Origin: Solwaraspora sp. WMMD406
Lineage (GTDB): Bacteria > Actinomycetota > Actinomycetes > Mycobacteriales > Micromonosporaceae
Length of the DNA: 64,000 nt
Direction: 5' to 3'
NCBI RefSeq assembly: GCF_029626025.1
Contig: NZ_JARUBF010000001.1
Coordinates: forward strand, 4,526,001-4,590,000
The position numbers and the translations under genes were made by a program. How positions within the stretch are numbered: the stretch's first letter is position 1; each line of letters begins with the position of its first letter. Positions 1 to 9,190 of the stretch are shown here, in pieces. Under the pieces are notes generated by a model. That model was not told the origin of the DNA. It saw only the letters and a program-made list of their open reading frames with translations, and made no database searches.

Positions 1-526
1 CCCGCCACATCCAGGGTGGACCCACATCGACGAATCGCGCTCTGGCCAGACCCGTCCAGAGGATCGCGAACAACAGATAGGCCGCCACGGTCCCGAACCC
101 GACGTAGATCGCCTGCCCGCCGCCGAGGAACGGGACGAAGGCGCCGACCGCCGAAACCGCACCGGTGGTGATCTGGGTGACGATGTGCAGCACCAGGAAC
201 GTGATCGACATGATGCCGGTGGTGCGATGCGCGGATTGCAACAGCACTCGATGCCGGGGCAGCAGCACGATCCGGTCGGTCGCGAGCAGCCCGATCATGA
301 CGGTGATGCTCAGCGCGACGAGCGCGAACACGCCCCCGAAGAAGTCCATGAAGAAAAACGCGTAGACGTAGGCGATCCGGCCGGTGGGAGTCAGCATCGC
401 CAGGGCCCAGAAGGCCGCCAGTACCGACGCCGAGAGCGCCAGGACCGACAGTCGCGAGGGTTGCCGACCCCCGGAGAGTTCGGGCCTGGGGCCGGCGGGT
501 CGCTGGTTCTGCTTCGTCCGCGCCAT
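1..526 (-). CDS. Multi-spanning membrane protein with haem-ligand-like histidines (C-terminus outside window)
   Basis: The visible 175 residues begin with a basic N-terminus and contain at least four hydrophobic segments (about residues 26-46, 51-82, 103-125, 137-162). Between the second and third lies RHRVLLQSAHRTTGIM, and H100 and H114 are 14 residues apart on one helix face, as in ferric-reductase-like or b-type cytochrome membrane domains. The family name is an inference from this layout. The ATG at 526 is preceded by GAGGAG three bases upstream (GAGG at five); an in-frame ATG at 559 would add 11 residues and cannot be excluded. The gene runs off the left edge, so neither its full length nor any soluble domain can be judged. 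Confidence 0.72.
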   Translation of the reverse strand, partial: MARTKQNQRPAGPRPELSGGRQPSRLSVLALSASVLAAFWALAMLTPTGRIAYVYAFFFMDFFGGVFALVALSITVMIGLLATDRIVLLPRHRVLLQSAHRTTGIMSITFLVLHIVTQITTGAVSAVGAFVPFLGGGQAIYVGFGTVAAYLLFAILWTGLARARFVDVGPPWMWR

Positions 527-1031
527 ATGCTCCTCGATCTCCCGCTCGGTGCCATCCATGCGCTCGGTCGTCCGGGCTGTCCGCCCGGTCGCCGCGAGTG
601 CCTGCCCTTGGCGTGGCGCCGGAGAAACCGTACCGCTTCCCGGTCGTCCCACCCGCCCCAGCGCCCCGTCCCTCACCATCTACGTAGCGGAAGCGCGTAC
701 GGATGAACCGCTTCGAGATTTGCTTGTTCCCCGGACGTTCTGCCGGAATCGTCCCGCTACTTCCGGGTCCATCGACGGCCACCCCGCCTGTCTGGATAAC
801 AGAGAGTCACTGTCCGATCACGACAGATCATAAGTGGAAATTAAGACGCCCTTCCGGTTCCGCGAAGAGAGCGGAACCGGAAGGGCTGGTTCCCGGGTGA
901 GCGGCGGGAACCGGCTTGGCGCGATCCGAGCCATCGCCTGCGGTCGGACAGTCGCACCGCGCGGCCGACGATGACCGGGCGCCCGTGGGGTCAGCGGACC
1001 CGTAGTTGGTCGCCTGACCAGCCGGGTCGGG
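527..1031. other. Gene-free interval with one strong hairpin
   Basis: About 500 bases separate the membrane protein start from the end of the small secreted protein gene. Short open frames exist on the plus strand but none has a ribosome binding site or recognisable protein. The only clear structure is the perfect hairpin at 848-886. The part between 527 and 840 should hold the promoter for the leftward membrane protein gene, but no convincing -35/-10 pair could be assigned. Confidence 0.5.
848..886 (-). terminator. Perfect 16-bp stem, 7-base loop hairpin
   Basis: Positions 848-863 and 871-886 are exact reverse complements, with loop GAAGAGA. Read leftward, the stem is followed by GTCTTAATTT, a T-rich run that is unusual in this GC-rich sequence, so it most likely ends the leftward small secreted protein gene that stops at 1032, 145 bases upstream of the stem. 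Confidence 0.75.
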
Positions 1032-1487
1032 TCAACCGACCACCAACGAGCAGGTGGCCAGCGGTTCCAGACCCACCGGCCGCTGCGCCTGCCGACCGAT
1101 CGAGATCGCGATCCGGTCGATCGTCGCCGTCCGCTTACTCGCCAGCGGACCGAGGATCGCGTTGTTCACGAAGTTCGGACCACCCTGACCCTGGCTACTG
1201 GCCAACCGCGCGTTCGCCTCAGCCAGCTGCGTCTCCAGCAACCGCAGGTTCCGATCCACCTCCACCCGAGCCGCCGCCGGCACCGCCGGCAACCGATCGG
1301 CGACACTCGGACACTGGATCACACCGACCGAGGAGGACTCGGAGGTATCTGCAGCGGCGAGCCCGAGCCCGGCGCCCATGATCAGGGCCGCCAGTCCGAG
1401 GGTGCCGGCCACCTTCCACCGCCGCGAGTTCAACGGCGACGGACCGACCGGGTGGTCGACCCTACGCCGAGGAGAACGTGAGTACAT
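1032..1487 (-). CDS. Small secreted or membrane-anchored protein, unknown function
   Basis: 151 residues. A basic N-terminus (YSRSPRRRVDH) is followed by one hydrophobic segment at about residues 26-46 (KVAGTLGLAALIMGAGLG) ending in AAADTS, so it is exported or single-pass. The outer part has one Cys near residue 58 and one near the end (ATCSLVVG), with a helical region NARL...KRTATIDRIAISIGRQ between them. The same order of Cys, helix and ID/VDRI-type motif followed by Cys recurs in the gene at 8392-9027, suggesting two members of one family. ATG 1487 was chosen because it lies just before the signal region; much longer in-frame upstream extension lacks any such logic. Function is not recognised. 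Confidence 0.68.
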   Translation of the reverse strand: MYSRSPRRRVDHPVGPSPLNSRRWKVAGTLGLAALIMGAGLGLAAADTSESSSVGVIQCPSVADRLPAVPAAARVEVDRNLRLLETQLAEANARLASSQGQGGPNFVNNAILGPLASKRTATIDRIAISIGRQAQRPVGLEPLATCSLVVG

Positions 1488-2057
1488 GCGACTGACAACC
1501 CAACCCTTCTGGGAACAGTTGCCGGTGGCCGCGCCGCTCGATCGTCGGCTTACCGGCGGGTGGTTCCACCCGCGCCCGGCGACACCCCGAGCGTGGGGCC
1601 GCCGGACACTGCGTGAGACGTTCCGGTCGAGGCGTCGGCGATCTTCGCCGCCGTCTCGACCATGCATACGTCGGTCCCACGGGGACGGTTCAACCGGTCG
1701 CGCAGAACGTGAAACAGGCCGAGCCGCCGCAGGGGACACCGATGCCCGCCGCGCGAAACGGTCCCGGGGTACCCGGACACGACCCTTCGCGGGACGTCCA
1801 AGAATGAGGTGGGGCGACGCAGCCGACTCTTGCGGGAGACCGACGTTAAGGCGCGCCGCCCCGCTTAAGAACACTACTCCCGTACCCTGCGAAAAGGATC
1901 GCTGGACTCGCTGTAGCGATCGAGCAATTGCTTGGGTTTCCGGATTCCGGCGTTCGGCCGACGGCTGATCAACCACTCAGCCTGCCGCCGCGGGAGACCC
2001 ACGGGCGGGGCCCACGGGCGGGACCGCCCGTCGGGCGGAGATGCGACAATCACCACG
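1488..2057. other. Intergenic region, nothing recognised
   Basis: 570 bases between divergent genes. No open frame here has a plausible start and protein-like composition, no tRNA-like fold is visible and no strong hairpin was found. It presumably carries the promoters of both flanking genes. Confidence 0.4.
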
Positions 2058-2465
2058 ATGTCCGCGCCCGAAGCACCTGACCCGTTGACCCCGGACCTGC
2101 TCGCCTTCTGGCAGGAACGACATCTGTGCACGCTGACCACGTTGCGCCGCGACGGCAGCCCGCACGTGGTGCCGGTCGGAGTGACCTTCGACCCGGACAC
2201 CGGCACCGCCCGCGTGATCACCTCGGGACGGTCCCGCAAGGCCGCTCACGTCCGTGCGGCCGGCCCGGCCGGCGCCCGGGTTTCCGTCTGCCAGGTCGAC
2301 GGCCGGCGCTGGTCCACGCTCGAAGGCCGGGCCTGGGTGCGCGACGACCCGCAAGCCGTACGGGACGCCGAGCAGCGGTACGCCCGCCGCTACCGGGTTC
2401 CCCGGCCCAACCCCGACCGGGTCGTGATCGAGATCGCGATCGACCGCCGCCTCGGCAGCCTATGA
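2058..2465 (+). CDS. PPOX-class (F420/flavin-dependent) oxidoreductase
   Basis: 135 residues, the usual size for the split-barrel pyridoxamine-phosphate-oxidase-like family. The opening [20 protein letters not shown] and the strand [15 protein letters not shown], followed by [20 protein letters not shown], match the TIGR03618-type F420-dependent enzymes of actinomycetes, whose members reduce diverse substrates with F420H2. The physiological substrate cannot be read from sequence. ATG 2058 is preceded closely by no good Shine-Dalgarno, a leaderless-like arrangement also seen at the next two genes. It is separated from pirin by 35 bases and is probably co-expressed with it. Confidence 0.85.
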   Translation: MSAPEAPDPLTPDLLAFWQERHLCTLTTLRRDGSPHVVPVGVTFDPDTGTARVITSGRSRKAAHVRAAGPAGARVSVCQVDGRRWSTLEGRAWVRDDPQAVRDAEQRYARRYRVPRPNPDRVVIEIAIDRRLGSL

Positions 2466-2500
2466 CGGCGGGCCGGCCGCACCGCGCGTAAGGTCGACGC

Positions 2501-3472
2501 ATGAGTACGGAGACGTCGGGAAGCATCCGGTACAACGCGACCGTGGTGGCCGGCGCACAGCCGGAGAGCATCCTGCTACCCGGCCACGACGTGCCGTTGG
2601 GCCGCTACACGACGGTCCGGCGGCTGTTGCCGCAGCGGCCCCGGCGGATGGTCGGCGCCTGGTGCTTCGTCGACCACTTCGGGCCCGACGACGTCGCCGG
2701 CCGGCCCGGCATGCAGGTCCCGCCGCACCCGCACACCGGGCTGCAGACGGTGACCTGGCTGGTCGACGGCGAGATCCTGCACCAGGACAGTCTGGGCAGC
2801 GTCCAGCCGATCGTGCCGGGGCAGCTCAACCTGATGACCGCCGGGCACGGGATCGCCCACTCGGAGCAGTCGCCGCCGGATCATCCGCCGGTGATGCACG
2901 GGTTGCAGCTGTGGGTGGCGTTGCCGGAGTCGGCCCGCCACGGCGCGCCCCGGTTCGAGCACCACGCCGCACTGCCGCAGGTCACCGCCGACGACGCGCG
3001 GATCACCGTCGTGGTCGGCGAGTACGCCGGCGCCCGGTCCCCCGCCGAGATGGCCAGCCCGATCGTCGGAGCACAGATCGACATCGACACCGACGCGCCC
3101 GTCGCGCTGACGCTGCGCGACGATTTCGAGTACGCCCTGCTGGCGATGTCCGGCACGGCCAGGGTCGACGGAGTGGAGCTGGCCCCGGGCGGGCTGCTCT
3201 ACCTGGGCGAGGGCCGGTCCGCGTCGACGGTGACCGCCGGCGGTGCCGCCCGGCTGTTCCTGCTCGGCGGCGAACCGTTCGACGAGCCCCTCGTCATGTG
3301 GTGGAACTTCGTCGCCCGCAGTCACGAGGAACTGGTGGCCGCCCGCGACGACTGGGCGGCCGGCCGGCGGTTCGGCACGGTCACCGGCTGCGTGGTCACC
3401 CCACTGCCGGCCCCGGAGATGCCGACCACCCGGATCAAGGCCCGCGACCGGCACGGCCGCACGGTCGACTGA
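2501..3472 (+). CDS. Pirin family protein
   Basis: 323 residues with the two cupin halves of pirins. The metal-site region is clear near residues 75-130: PPHPHTGLQTVTW, then GEILHQDSLGS and MTAGHGIAHSEQ, supplying the His and Glu ligands expected for the N-terminal cupin iron centre. The C-terminal half (about 170-300) is the degenerate second cupin. Pirins are non-haem iron proteins, some acting as quercetinases and others as redox-linked regulators; which applies here is unknown. It lies 35 bases after a PPOX-class oxidoreductase gene and 42 bases before an MFS transporter gene on the same strand, so a three-gene unit is plausible. Confidence 0.9.
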   Translation: MSTETSGSIRYNATVVAGAQPESILLPGHDVPLGRYTTVRRLLPQRPRRMVGAWCFVDHFGPDDVAGRPGMQVPPHPHTGLQTVTWLVDGEILHQDSLGSVQPIVPGQLNLMTAGHGIAHSEQSPPDHPPVMHGLQLWVALPESARHGAPRFEHHAALPQVTADDARITVVVGEYAGARSPAEMASPIVGAQIDIDTDAPVALTLRDDFEYALLAMSGTARVDGVELAPGGLLYLGEGRSASTVTAGGAARLFLLGGEPFDEPLVMWWNFVARSHEELVAARDDWAAGRRFGTVTGCVVTPLPAPEMPTTRIKARDRHGRTVD

Positions 3473-3514
3473 CAGCTGGCCGCCCCGTACGCCGACCGGG
3501 TGCATCATGTACGG

Positions 3515-4747
3515 ATGTCACAGTCACCACCGCTCGGCACGCCGTTCTGGCGGTTCTGGAGCGCCGCCAGCCTGGCCAACATCGGCGACGGGATCCGGGT
3601 CGCCGCGTTCCCGCTGCTGGCCCTGTCGCTGACCGGGGATCCGCTCGGACTGGCCGTCGTCGCCACCGCGCAGACCCTGCCCTGGCTCGTCGCCGGGCTG
3701 GCCGCCGGTGCGCTCGCCGACCGGGTCGCACCCCGTACGCTGCTCGCCGCCGCCGACACGGTGCGTGCCCTGATGCTGGTGCTCCTGGTCGCGACGGTGG
3801 CCACCGGCACCGCCACGATCGCGCTGGTCGCCGCCTGCGCTTTCGGTCTCGGCGTCGGCGAGGCGGTGCGGGACACCGCCGGCCAGGTGGCGGTGCCGAA
3901 ACTGGTGCCGCCGGCCGCGCTGGAGCGGGCCAACGGCCGGCTCACCGCCGGCACCATCGTCGGCAACGAGTTCGTCGGCCCACCGGTCGGCGCCGCGCTG
4001 TTCGTCGTCGGCGCGGCCGTACCGTTCGCGGCCAACGGGGCCAGCCTGGCGCTCGCCGTGATGCTGGTGCTGTCGTTGCCACTCAGCCTGGCCCGTACCA
4101 CCACTGCCATGGCCGCCGCCACGACCACCGTCACGACGGTCGGCCCGAGCATCCGGGCGGGGCTGCGTTGGCTCACCCGGCACCGGACGTTGCGCGCCCT
4201 GGCGCTGGTGGTCGCGGCGGTCGCCGCCGCCGACGCGGCATGGTTCGCGATCTTCCTGCTGTACGCCCGGGACGTGCTCGGTGTCGGCGCGCTCGGCTAC
4301 GGCCTGCTGCTGTCCGCCGGAGCCGGTGGCGGGCTGGCCGGCGCGTTCCTGGCCGACCGGCTGGTCGCCGGCCGGCGGCACCGGCTGGTGCTGGCCGTCT
4401 CCCTGGCGGTCACCGCCGGAGTGCCGGCGCTGCTTCTCGCCGTACCGCAGATCTGGGTGGCGGTGGTGGTGACCGTGGTCTCCTCCGGTGCGTTCGCGGT
4501 GCTGAACATCTGCGCGGCGACACTGCGGCAACGCACCGTACCGGACGGTCTGCTGGGACGGGTGACGGCGGCGTCCAAGACCCTGATCTACGGTGCCGCC
4601 GGCGGTGGCGCACTGCTCGGGGGCGCGCTGGCCGCTGGTGTCGGGTTGGCTGCCCCGTTCGGCTTCGCCGCTCTGGTGGCCGTGGTCGCGGCCACCGGCT
4701 GGTGGCTGGCCACCCGGGGCGACGTGCCGTCAGCCCGGCCGGCCTGA
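3515..4747 (+). CDS. MFS transporter
   Basis: 410 residues with about 12 hydrophobic segments. The N-terminus (FWRFWSAASLANIGDGIRVAAFPLLAL) and the loop motif ALADRVAPRTLLAAADTVRAL after the second helix, repeated in weaker form as AFLADRLVAGRRHRL after the eighth, are typical of the enterobactin-exporter/tetronasin-like MFS group in actinomycetes. A drug or metabolite efflux role is the usual family function but no substrate can be named. ATG 3515 (MSQSPPLG) was preferred over GTG 3500, which would add only five unusual residues. It is the last gene of the plus-strand run; the next gene converges on it. Confidence 0.88.
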   Translation: MSQSPPLGTPFWRFWSAASLANIGDGIRVAAFPLLALSLTGDPLGLAVVATAQTLPWLVAGLAAGALADRVAPRTLLAAADTVRALMLVLLVATVATGTATIALVAACAFGLGVGEAVRDTAGQVAVPKLVPPAALERANGRLTAGTIVGNEFVGPPVGAALFVVGAAVPFAANGASLALAVMLVLSLPLSLARTTTAMAAATTTVTTVGPSIRAGLRWLTRHRTLRALALVVAAVAAADAAWFAIFLLYARDVLGVGALGYGLLLSAGAGGGLAGAFLADRLVAGRRHRLVLAVSLAVTAGVPALLLAVPQIWVAVVVTVVSSGAFAVLNICAATLRQRTVPDGLLGRVTAASKTLIYGAAGGGALLGGALAAGVGLAAPFGFAALVAVVAATGWWLATRGDVPSARPA

Positions 4748-4856
4748 GCGCCGGAGCGGTCGACTGCCGGCGGTGGCCCGTACCCGTCCGGACCACCGTC
4801 ATCGATGGTCGTCGTTGTCCGGCCGGCTGGTCGAGGCGGACCTGCTCGCCCAGCGG

Positions 4857-5684
4857 TCAGATCCGCGCGGCGGTGAGGAACTCGTGAGCACCGCGTAGTC
4901 GGGTGGTCAGCCGGGCACGGGTACGGGCGCAGTCCAGCCGCAGCTCGGCCGGTCCGGGGACGTCGCTGGCGGCACGGAGGCCGGTGGGCAGCGCGGCCGG
5001 GTCGAGGCCGTCGCGGCGCGCGATGAGCACCCCGAGGTGGTGCCGGCTGAACGCGTCCGGGCCGGCGACGTGGTGGACCCCGGAGTACGGCGACCCGGCG
5101 AGTTCACACAGTGCTGCGGCGAGGTCGGTGACATGCACCGGGCACCGTACGTCGTCGGTGAACAGCACACCGGTGCGCACGCCGGCCGCCAGAGCGTGCA
5201 CATGTTGCTCGTGGACGGACTCGCCGTACCCGATGATCAGTGACGTCCGGGCGATGACGGCGTGAGGGGTGATCGCCGCGACCGCCGTCTCGGCGGCGGC
5301 CTTGGCCGCACCGTACGGCGTCGTCGGGTCCGGTGGGCAGGTCTCGTCGTAGGCGCCCGCCGCGCCGGCGAAGACCGCGTCGCTGGAGACGTGGACGAGC
5401 CGGGCCGCCACCGCCCCAGCGGCGAGGGCGACATGCGCGCCGCCGTCGGCGGTGCTCGCCCAGTCGTTCTGACGATAGGCGGCGTTGACGATCACGTCGG
5501 GTCGAGCCGTGGCGGCGACGCGGGCGACATGGTCGCGGCGGCGGACGTCGAGTGCGTGCCAGTCGAGGTCGCCGCCGGGCGGATGGCGGTGAAAGGTCGC
5601 GGCCACCTGGTGCCCGGCGCGCCGTGCCTGACGGACGATCTCCCGGCCGAGGAATCCGCTGCCGCCCACCACGAGAAGCCTCAT
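4857..5684 (-). CDS. NAD(P)-dependent SDR, RmlD-like sugar-nucleotide reductase family
   Basis: 275 residues. The start MRLLVVGGSGFLGREIV carries the GxxGxxG nucleotide-binding motif; DVIVNAAYRQND and LVHVSSDAVFAG follow, and PYGAAKAAAE supplies the catalytic Tyr and Lys of extended SDRs. The sequence pattern (VNAAY, SSDAVF, TPYGAAK) resembles dTDP-4-dehydrorhamnose reductase-like proteins, but no rhamnose pathway genes are nearby, so the substrate is open. It is transcribed leftward and starts 41 bases downstream of the response regulator gene, so it may be read through from that pair. It converges on the MFS gene. Confidence 0.82.
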   Translation of the reverse strand: MRLLVVGGSGFLGREIVRQARRAGHQVAATFHRHPPGGDLDWHALDVRRRDHVARVAATARPDVIVNAAYRQNDWASTADGGAHVALAAGAVAARLVHVSSDAVFAGAAGAYDETCPPDPTTPYGAAKAAAETAVAAITPHAVIARTSLIIGYGESVHEQHVHALAAGVRTGVLFTDDVRCPVHVTDLAAALCELAGSPYSGVHHVAGPDAFSRHHLGVLIARRDGLDPAALPTGLRAASDVPGPAELRLDCARTRARLTTRLRGAHEFLTAARI

Positions 5685-5725
5685 CCGAACACGGTAGGCC
5701 CGGCGATCCGCCCGCGTGTCGCGCG

Positions 5726-6400
5726 CTACGTCGGCCGGTCGAGGCCGGCCCGGACCCGGCCGGTCTCGTACGCCCAGATCGCGAGCTCCACCCGGTTGCG
5801 GACGCCGAGCTTGGCCATCAGGGCGGCGAGGTGGCTCTTGACCGTGCTGAGGCTGATGTGCAGCTCGCCGGCGATCTCGGTGTTGGTGCGGCCCCGGGCG
5901 ACGGCGACCAGCACCTGCTCCTCACGGTCGGTCAACGGATCGAGCGGCTGACGGGCCGGTCCCACCGGACCGGCGGCGGCGAAGGCGCCGAGCAGTCGGG
6001 TGGTGACCGCCGGCGCGATGAGTGCGTCACCGACGGCGGCGGCCCGGACGGCCTGGGTGAGCAGCGCCGTACCGGCGTCCTTGAGCAGGAAGCCCCGGGC
6101 ACCCGCGCGCAGCGCGGCGTAGACGTACTCGTCGAGGTCGAAGGTGGTGATGACGACCACGGCGAGCGGGTCGACGACGCCGGGTCCGGCGAGGCGGCGG
6201 GTGGCCTCGATACCGTCCACGTCGGGCATCCGGATGTCGAACAGGCACACGTCGGGGCGTAGCCGGTGGGCGAGGTCGACCGCGCGGCGGCCGTCGGCCG
6301 CCGCGCCGACGACGTCGATGCCGGGCTGGGCGTCGAGGATCATCGTCAGCCCGGTCCGGACGATCTCCTGGTCGTCGGCGACGACCACCCGGATGGTCAC
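5726..6400 (-). CDS. NarL/LuxR-family response regulator
   Basis: 224 residues. The receiver has the acidic pair in VVADDQEIV, the phosphorylated Asp in VCLFDIRMPDVDG, and the conserved Lys in FLLKDAG. The C-terminal HTH starts at LTDREEQVLVAVARGRTNTEIA and continues through LSTVKSHLAALMAKL. The GTG start at 6400 overlaps the kinase stop by four bases (GTGA), so the two proteins are translationally coupled. Likely targets include the divergent DUF2306 gene, an inference from position only. Confidence 0.93.
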   Translation of the reverse strand: MTIRVVVADDQEIVRTGLTMILDAQPGIDVVGAAADGRRAVDLAHRLRPDVCLFDIRMPDVDGIEATRRLAGPGVVDPLAVVVITTFDLDEYVYAALRAGARGFLLKDAGTALLTQAVRAAAVGDALIAPAVTTRLLGAFAAAGPVGPARQPLDPLTDREEQVLVAVARGRTNTEIAGELHISLSTVKSHLAALMAKLGVRNRVELAIWAYETGRVRAGLDRPT

Positions 6401-7563
6401 GTCCCGGCCCGGCCGGCCGGAGCGTGGCGGGGCAGGGCCACGGCGACGGTCCAGCCCCGGCCGTGGTCCGGACCGGCGTCGCAGGTGCCGCCGAGCAGCG
6501 CCGCCCGCTCGATCATGCCGACGATGCCGAAGCCACCGCCACCGGCGGGTCGGGCCGTGCTGGTGTCGCCGTCGTCGCTGACCCGCAGCCGCACCGCGTC
6601 GGCGTCGGCGTCGACGCGGACCTCGATCCGGGTGGCGTGCCGGGCGTGCCGGCGGGCGTTGGTCACCGACTCCTGGGCCAACCGGTAGACCGCTGTAGCG
6701 ACGGTCGACGGGATGTCGTCGAGGTCGCCGTGCAGGGCGATGTCGACGACCGGCCCGGGCTGGTCGGGGCTGGCGAGTCGGGCGATGTCACCGATTCCGG
6801 GGTTCGGGGTGAGGTCCGTCGGGTCCAGCCGCCCGGCCGGTTCGCCGTGGCGCAGGCCGCGCACCATCAGCCGCATCTCGGCCAGGGCGCGGGTCGCCTC
6901 GTCCTCGATCACGGCCAGCGCGTCGAGGGCGGCCGCCGGTCGGGTCGGTGCCACCGCGATGCCCGCCTGGGCGCGGATCGCCATCGCCGACACGTGGTGG
7001 GCCACCGTGTCGTGCAGGTCGCGGGCGAGTCGTTCGCGCTCGGCCGACTTTGCCTGGTCGAGTTCGCGGGCCCACAGCGTCGCCCGGTACCGCAGCGCGG
7101 TGGCGACGGCCATCGCGGCGGACACCACCACCGTCCCGCCGACCAGGTCGGCGAGGTCGAGGTGGCCCACCGCCGCCGACAGGCCCATCTTGGCCAGGAT
7201 GATCGCCGTACCGGCCACGATCTGCCGACCGGAACCCCAGCGGTACAGCGCGTACGGCAGGATCAGCAGGTAGACGCCGGTGACCAGCTCCGGTTCGTGG
7301 CCGACCAGCAGTGCGGCCACGGCGGTGACCGGGAAGGCGACGGCGACCATCAGCAGTGGCCTGGTCCGACGCCACAACAGGGTCGGCGCCAACACCAGGG
7401 CGATGATCATCGAGTACGTGGGCGACACCAGGTCGGTACGGAGCAGTCCTTCGACGGTCGCCGCTACACCGACCGCGCCGAGCAGCGCCGAGTCCCGCCA
7501 GACCCGCGTCGGTGGGTCGGCGACGGCGGGCTCGGCCCACACCGACCGCAGCAGCGCACGCAC
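6397..7563 (-). CDS. DesK-type sensor histidine kinase
   Basis: 388 residues. Several hydrophobic segments fill about residues 15-150, followed by the HisKA_3 dimerisation region ERERLARDLHDTVAHHVSAM with the phosphoacceptor His in DLHD, then the HATPase with N box (ESVTNARRHA), D box (VSDDGD) and the G-rich GGGGFGIVGMIERA. GTG 7563 was chosen because it begins MRALLRSVWAEP close to the first membrane segment; an upstream in-frame start at 7605 adds a short Gly/Pro-rich stretch. The kinase and regulator form one operon. The signal sensed by the membrane part is unknown. Confidence 0.9.
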   Translation of the reverse strand: MRALLRSVWAEPAVADPPTRVWRDSALLGAVGVAATVEGLLRTDLVSPTYSMIIALVLAPTLLWRRTRPLLMVAVAFPVTAVAALLVGHEPELVTGVYLLILPYALYRWGSGRQIVAGTAIILAKMGLSAAVGHLDLADLVGGTVVVSAAMAVATALRYRATLWARELDQAKSAERERLARDLHDTVAHHVSAMAIRAQAGIAVAPTRPAAALDALAVIEDEATRALAEMRLMVRGLRHGEPAGRLDPTDLTPNPGIGDIARLASPDQPGPVVDIALHGDLDDIPSTVATAVYRLAQESVTNARRHARHATRIEVRVDADADAVRLRVSDDGDTSTARPAGGGGFGIVGMIERAALLGGTCDAGPDHGRGWTVAVALPRHAPAGRAGT

Positions 7564-7694
7564 ACCGCGATCGTACGCAGCGGGCCGTGCCGGCGGACCG
7601 GCCACAAGTACGACGGGCGGCCCCGTCCAACGGCCGGGACGACACCGGCCCGTGCGGCGATGACCGGCGGCCGCGCCGCCGCGACGATCGAGCC

Positions 7695-8426
7695 ATGTTC
7701 ACACCCGTACCGAATCCACGGTCGACGTCACGTTCCGCCGGTCGCTCCACCGCCGCCAACTGGCTGATCCCCACCGGGCTGGTGCTGCTCAGCCTGGTAC
7801 CGGTGGTCGCCGGCGGCCTGCGGCTGGCCGAGCTGGCCGGCGGGCCGGCCATCGTGCCCGACGGCGACCGGGTCACCGCCACCCCGATGGCACTGGTGAC
7901 GCACATCGTCAGCGTCACCGTTTTCAGCCTCGTCGGCGCGTTCCAGTTCGCGCCGGGCGTGCGGCGACGCCACCGCGCCTGGCACCGGGCCGCCGGGCGG
8001 GTCCTGGTGCTCTGCGGGTTGCTCACCGCCGGGACCGGCCTGTGGCTGACCCTGTTCCTGCCGCCGGCAGCGGTCGACAGCGAGCTGCTGGTCGCCATCC
8101 GGGTGGTGGTGAGTGCGGCGATGGCGGCGTGCGTCGTGGTCGGTTTCGTCGCGATCCGGCGGCGCGACTTCGCCGCGCACCGGGCCTGGATGATCCGGGG
8201 GTACGCGATCGGGATGGGCGCGGGCACCCAGTTCTTCACCCAGCTGGCGTGGCTGGCCGTGATCGGCCCGGTGACGGCGTCGGGCCGGACCGGCACCATG
8301 GCCGCCGGTTGGCTGATCAACGTGGTGGTGGCCGAGTGGGTGATCCGGCGTCGCGCCGCCGGCCCTCGCCGACGACGCGACGCGGTACGGGTCAGCGGAT
8401 CCGCTCGACCACGACCCGCCGGATGA
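7695..8426 (+). CDS. DUF2306 family membrane protein
   Basis: 243 residues with about six or seven hydrophobic segments. The pairs RRRHRAWHRAAGRVLVL and RRRDFAAHRAWMIRGYAIGMGAG, with conserved His and Arg at membrane boundaries, are characteristic of DUF2306 proteins and resemble haem-binding cytochrome-like helices. Biochemical role is not established. It is divergent from the two-component operon (132 bases between starts), the common arrangement when such a system controls its neighbour. Its 3' end overlaps the convergent secreted protein gene by 35 bases. Confidence 0.82.
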   Translation: MFTPVPNPRSTSRSAGRSTAANWLIPTGLVLLSLVPVVAGGLRLAELAGGPAIVPDGDRVTATPMALVTHIVSVTVFSLVGAFQFAPGVRRRHRAWHRAAGRVLVLCGLLTAGTGLWLTLFLPPAAVDSELLVAIRVVVSAAMAACVVVGFVAIRRRDFAAHRAWMIRGYAIGMGAGTQFFTQLAWLAVIGPVTASGRTGTMAAGWLINVVVAEWVIRRRAAGPRRRRDAVRVSGSARPRPAG

Positions 8427-9027
8427 CGAACCTGCCCGGTTCCCGGACCTGTTCGAAGGCGGCATCGTTGAGCAGCACGCAACTGGCCGACGGGCTGGTC
8501 ACCGTGACGGTGACGCTCCGGTCGTTGTCGAGGTTGGTCACCCTGAGCACGGTGCCGATCGGGAAGGTGCCACTGGACGCCGCCGGGGCGGCGTCCTCGG
8601 TGAACAGGGTCACCGTCGAGCCGGCGCAGACGACCTCACCGGTCCCGGGCGCACCGGCGTCCGGCGCGGCACCGGTGTCCGTACCGCCGGTTGGTGCCGG
8701 TTGCGGCGCCGCCGGGGTGGTCGGGGCCGCGACCGAGGCGCCGGCCTGGACGTCGGCGGTGCAGCCGGCGGCGGCCCGCCGCTGCTGGATCAGGTCGACG
8801 ACGGCCTGCCGGTTGGCGATTCGGTCGACGGACAGGGCGTCCGGGTTGGCGCGCTGCTCGGCGATGAAGGTGAGGTTGTTGCGCAGCGCGGTGTCCAGGC
8901 CGGCGCAGTTCTCGCCCGCGTTGCCCAGCCCGGTGCCGACCGCGAGTCCGCCGCCGAGCAGGGCGGCGGCCGCCACCCCGATGAACACCTTGCGTGCCCG
9001 TCCGCTTCTGACGTCCCACCCGTACAT
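8392..9027 (-). CDS. Secreted or membrane-anchored protein with C-terminal beta-rich region, unknown function
   Basis: 211 residues. An N-terminal hydrophobic segment (KVFIGVAAAALLGGGLAVGTG, written here in part) directs export. A small helical module bounded by two Cys residues follows (ENCAGLDTALRNN ... VDRIANRQAVVDLIQ ... AAAGC), comparable to the module in the gene at 1032-1487. A Pro/Thr/Gly-rich spacer leads to a domain ending VRVNVT-like strands: STVTLFTEDAAPAAS, VLRVTNLDNDRSVTVTV, CVLLNDAAFEQVREPG, resembling RlpA/expansin-type double-psi-barrel pieces; that resemblance is tentative. The ATG at 9027 has a strong GGGAGGAG eight bases upstream. Confidence 0.7.
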   Translation of the reverse strand: MYGWDVRSGRARKVFIGVAAAALLGGGLAVGTGLGNAGENCAGLDTALRNNLTFIAEQRANPDALSVDRIANRQAVVDLIQQRRAAAGCTADVQAGASVAAPTTPAAPQPAPTGGTDTGAAPDAGAPGTGEVVCAGSTVTLFTEDAAPAASSGTFPIGTVLRVTNLDNDRSVTVTVTSPSASCVLLNDAAFEQVREPGRFVIRRVVVERIR

Positions 9028-9190
9028 GCGCCCGCTCCTCCCGGTCACCGCCGCGCGATCGCGGCCCACCCACCGGTACGGGCGGCGACGACGAGTGGAC
9101 CTGCGTTTCGACTGACGTTTCGCTCAAGAAGCCTCACATAAGCCGGTGGGCCGGCCGCCGGTGCGGCAGGACCCCGGCGGCGGGCCGGCC

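Noticed and set aside
1488-1976. Extended start of the 1032-1487 gene to 1976
   Set aside because: The added about 160 residues are Arg/Pro-rich with no conserved pattern, and the export segment would no longer be N-terminal.
2662-4887. 741-residue plus-strand frame through pirin and MFS genes
   Set aside because: Arg/Gly/Pro-rich shadow of two well recognised genes in another frame.
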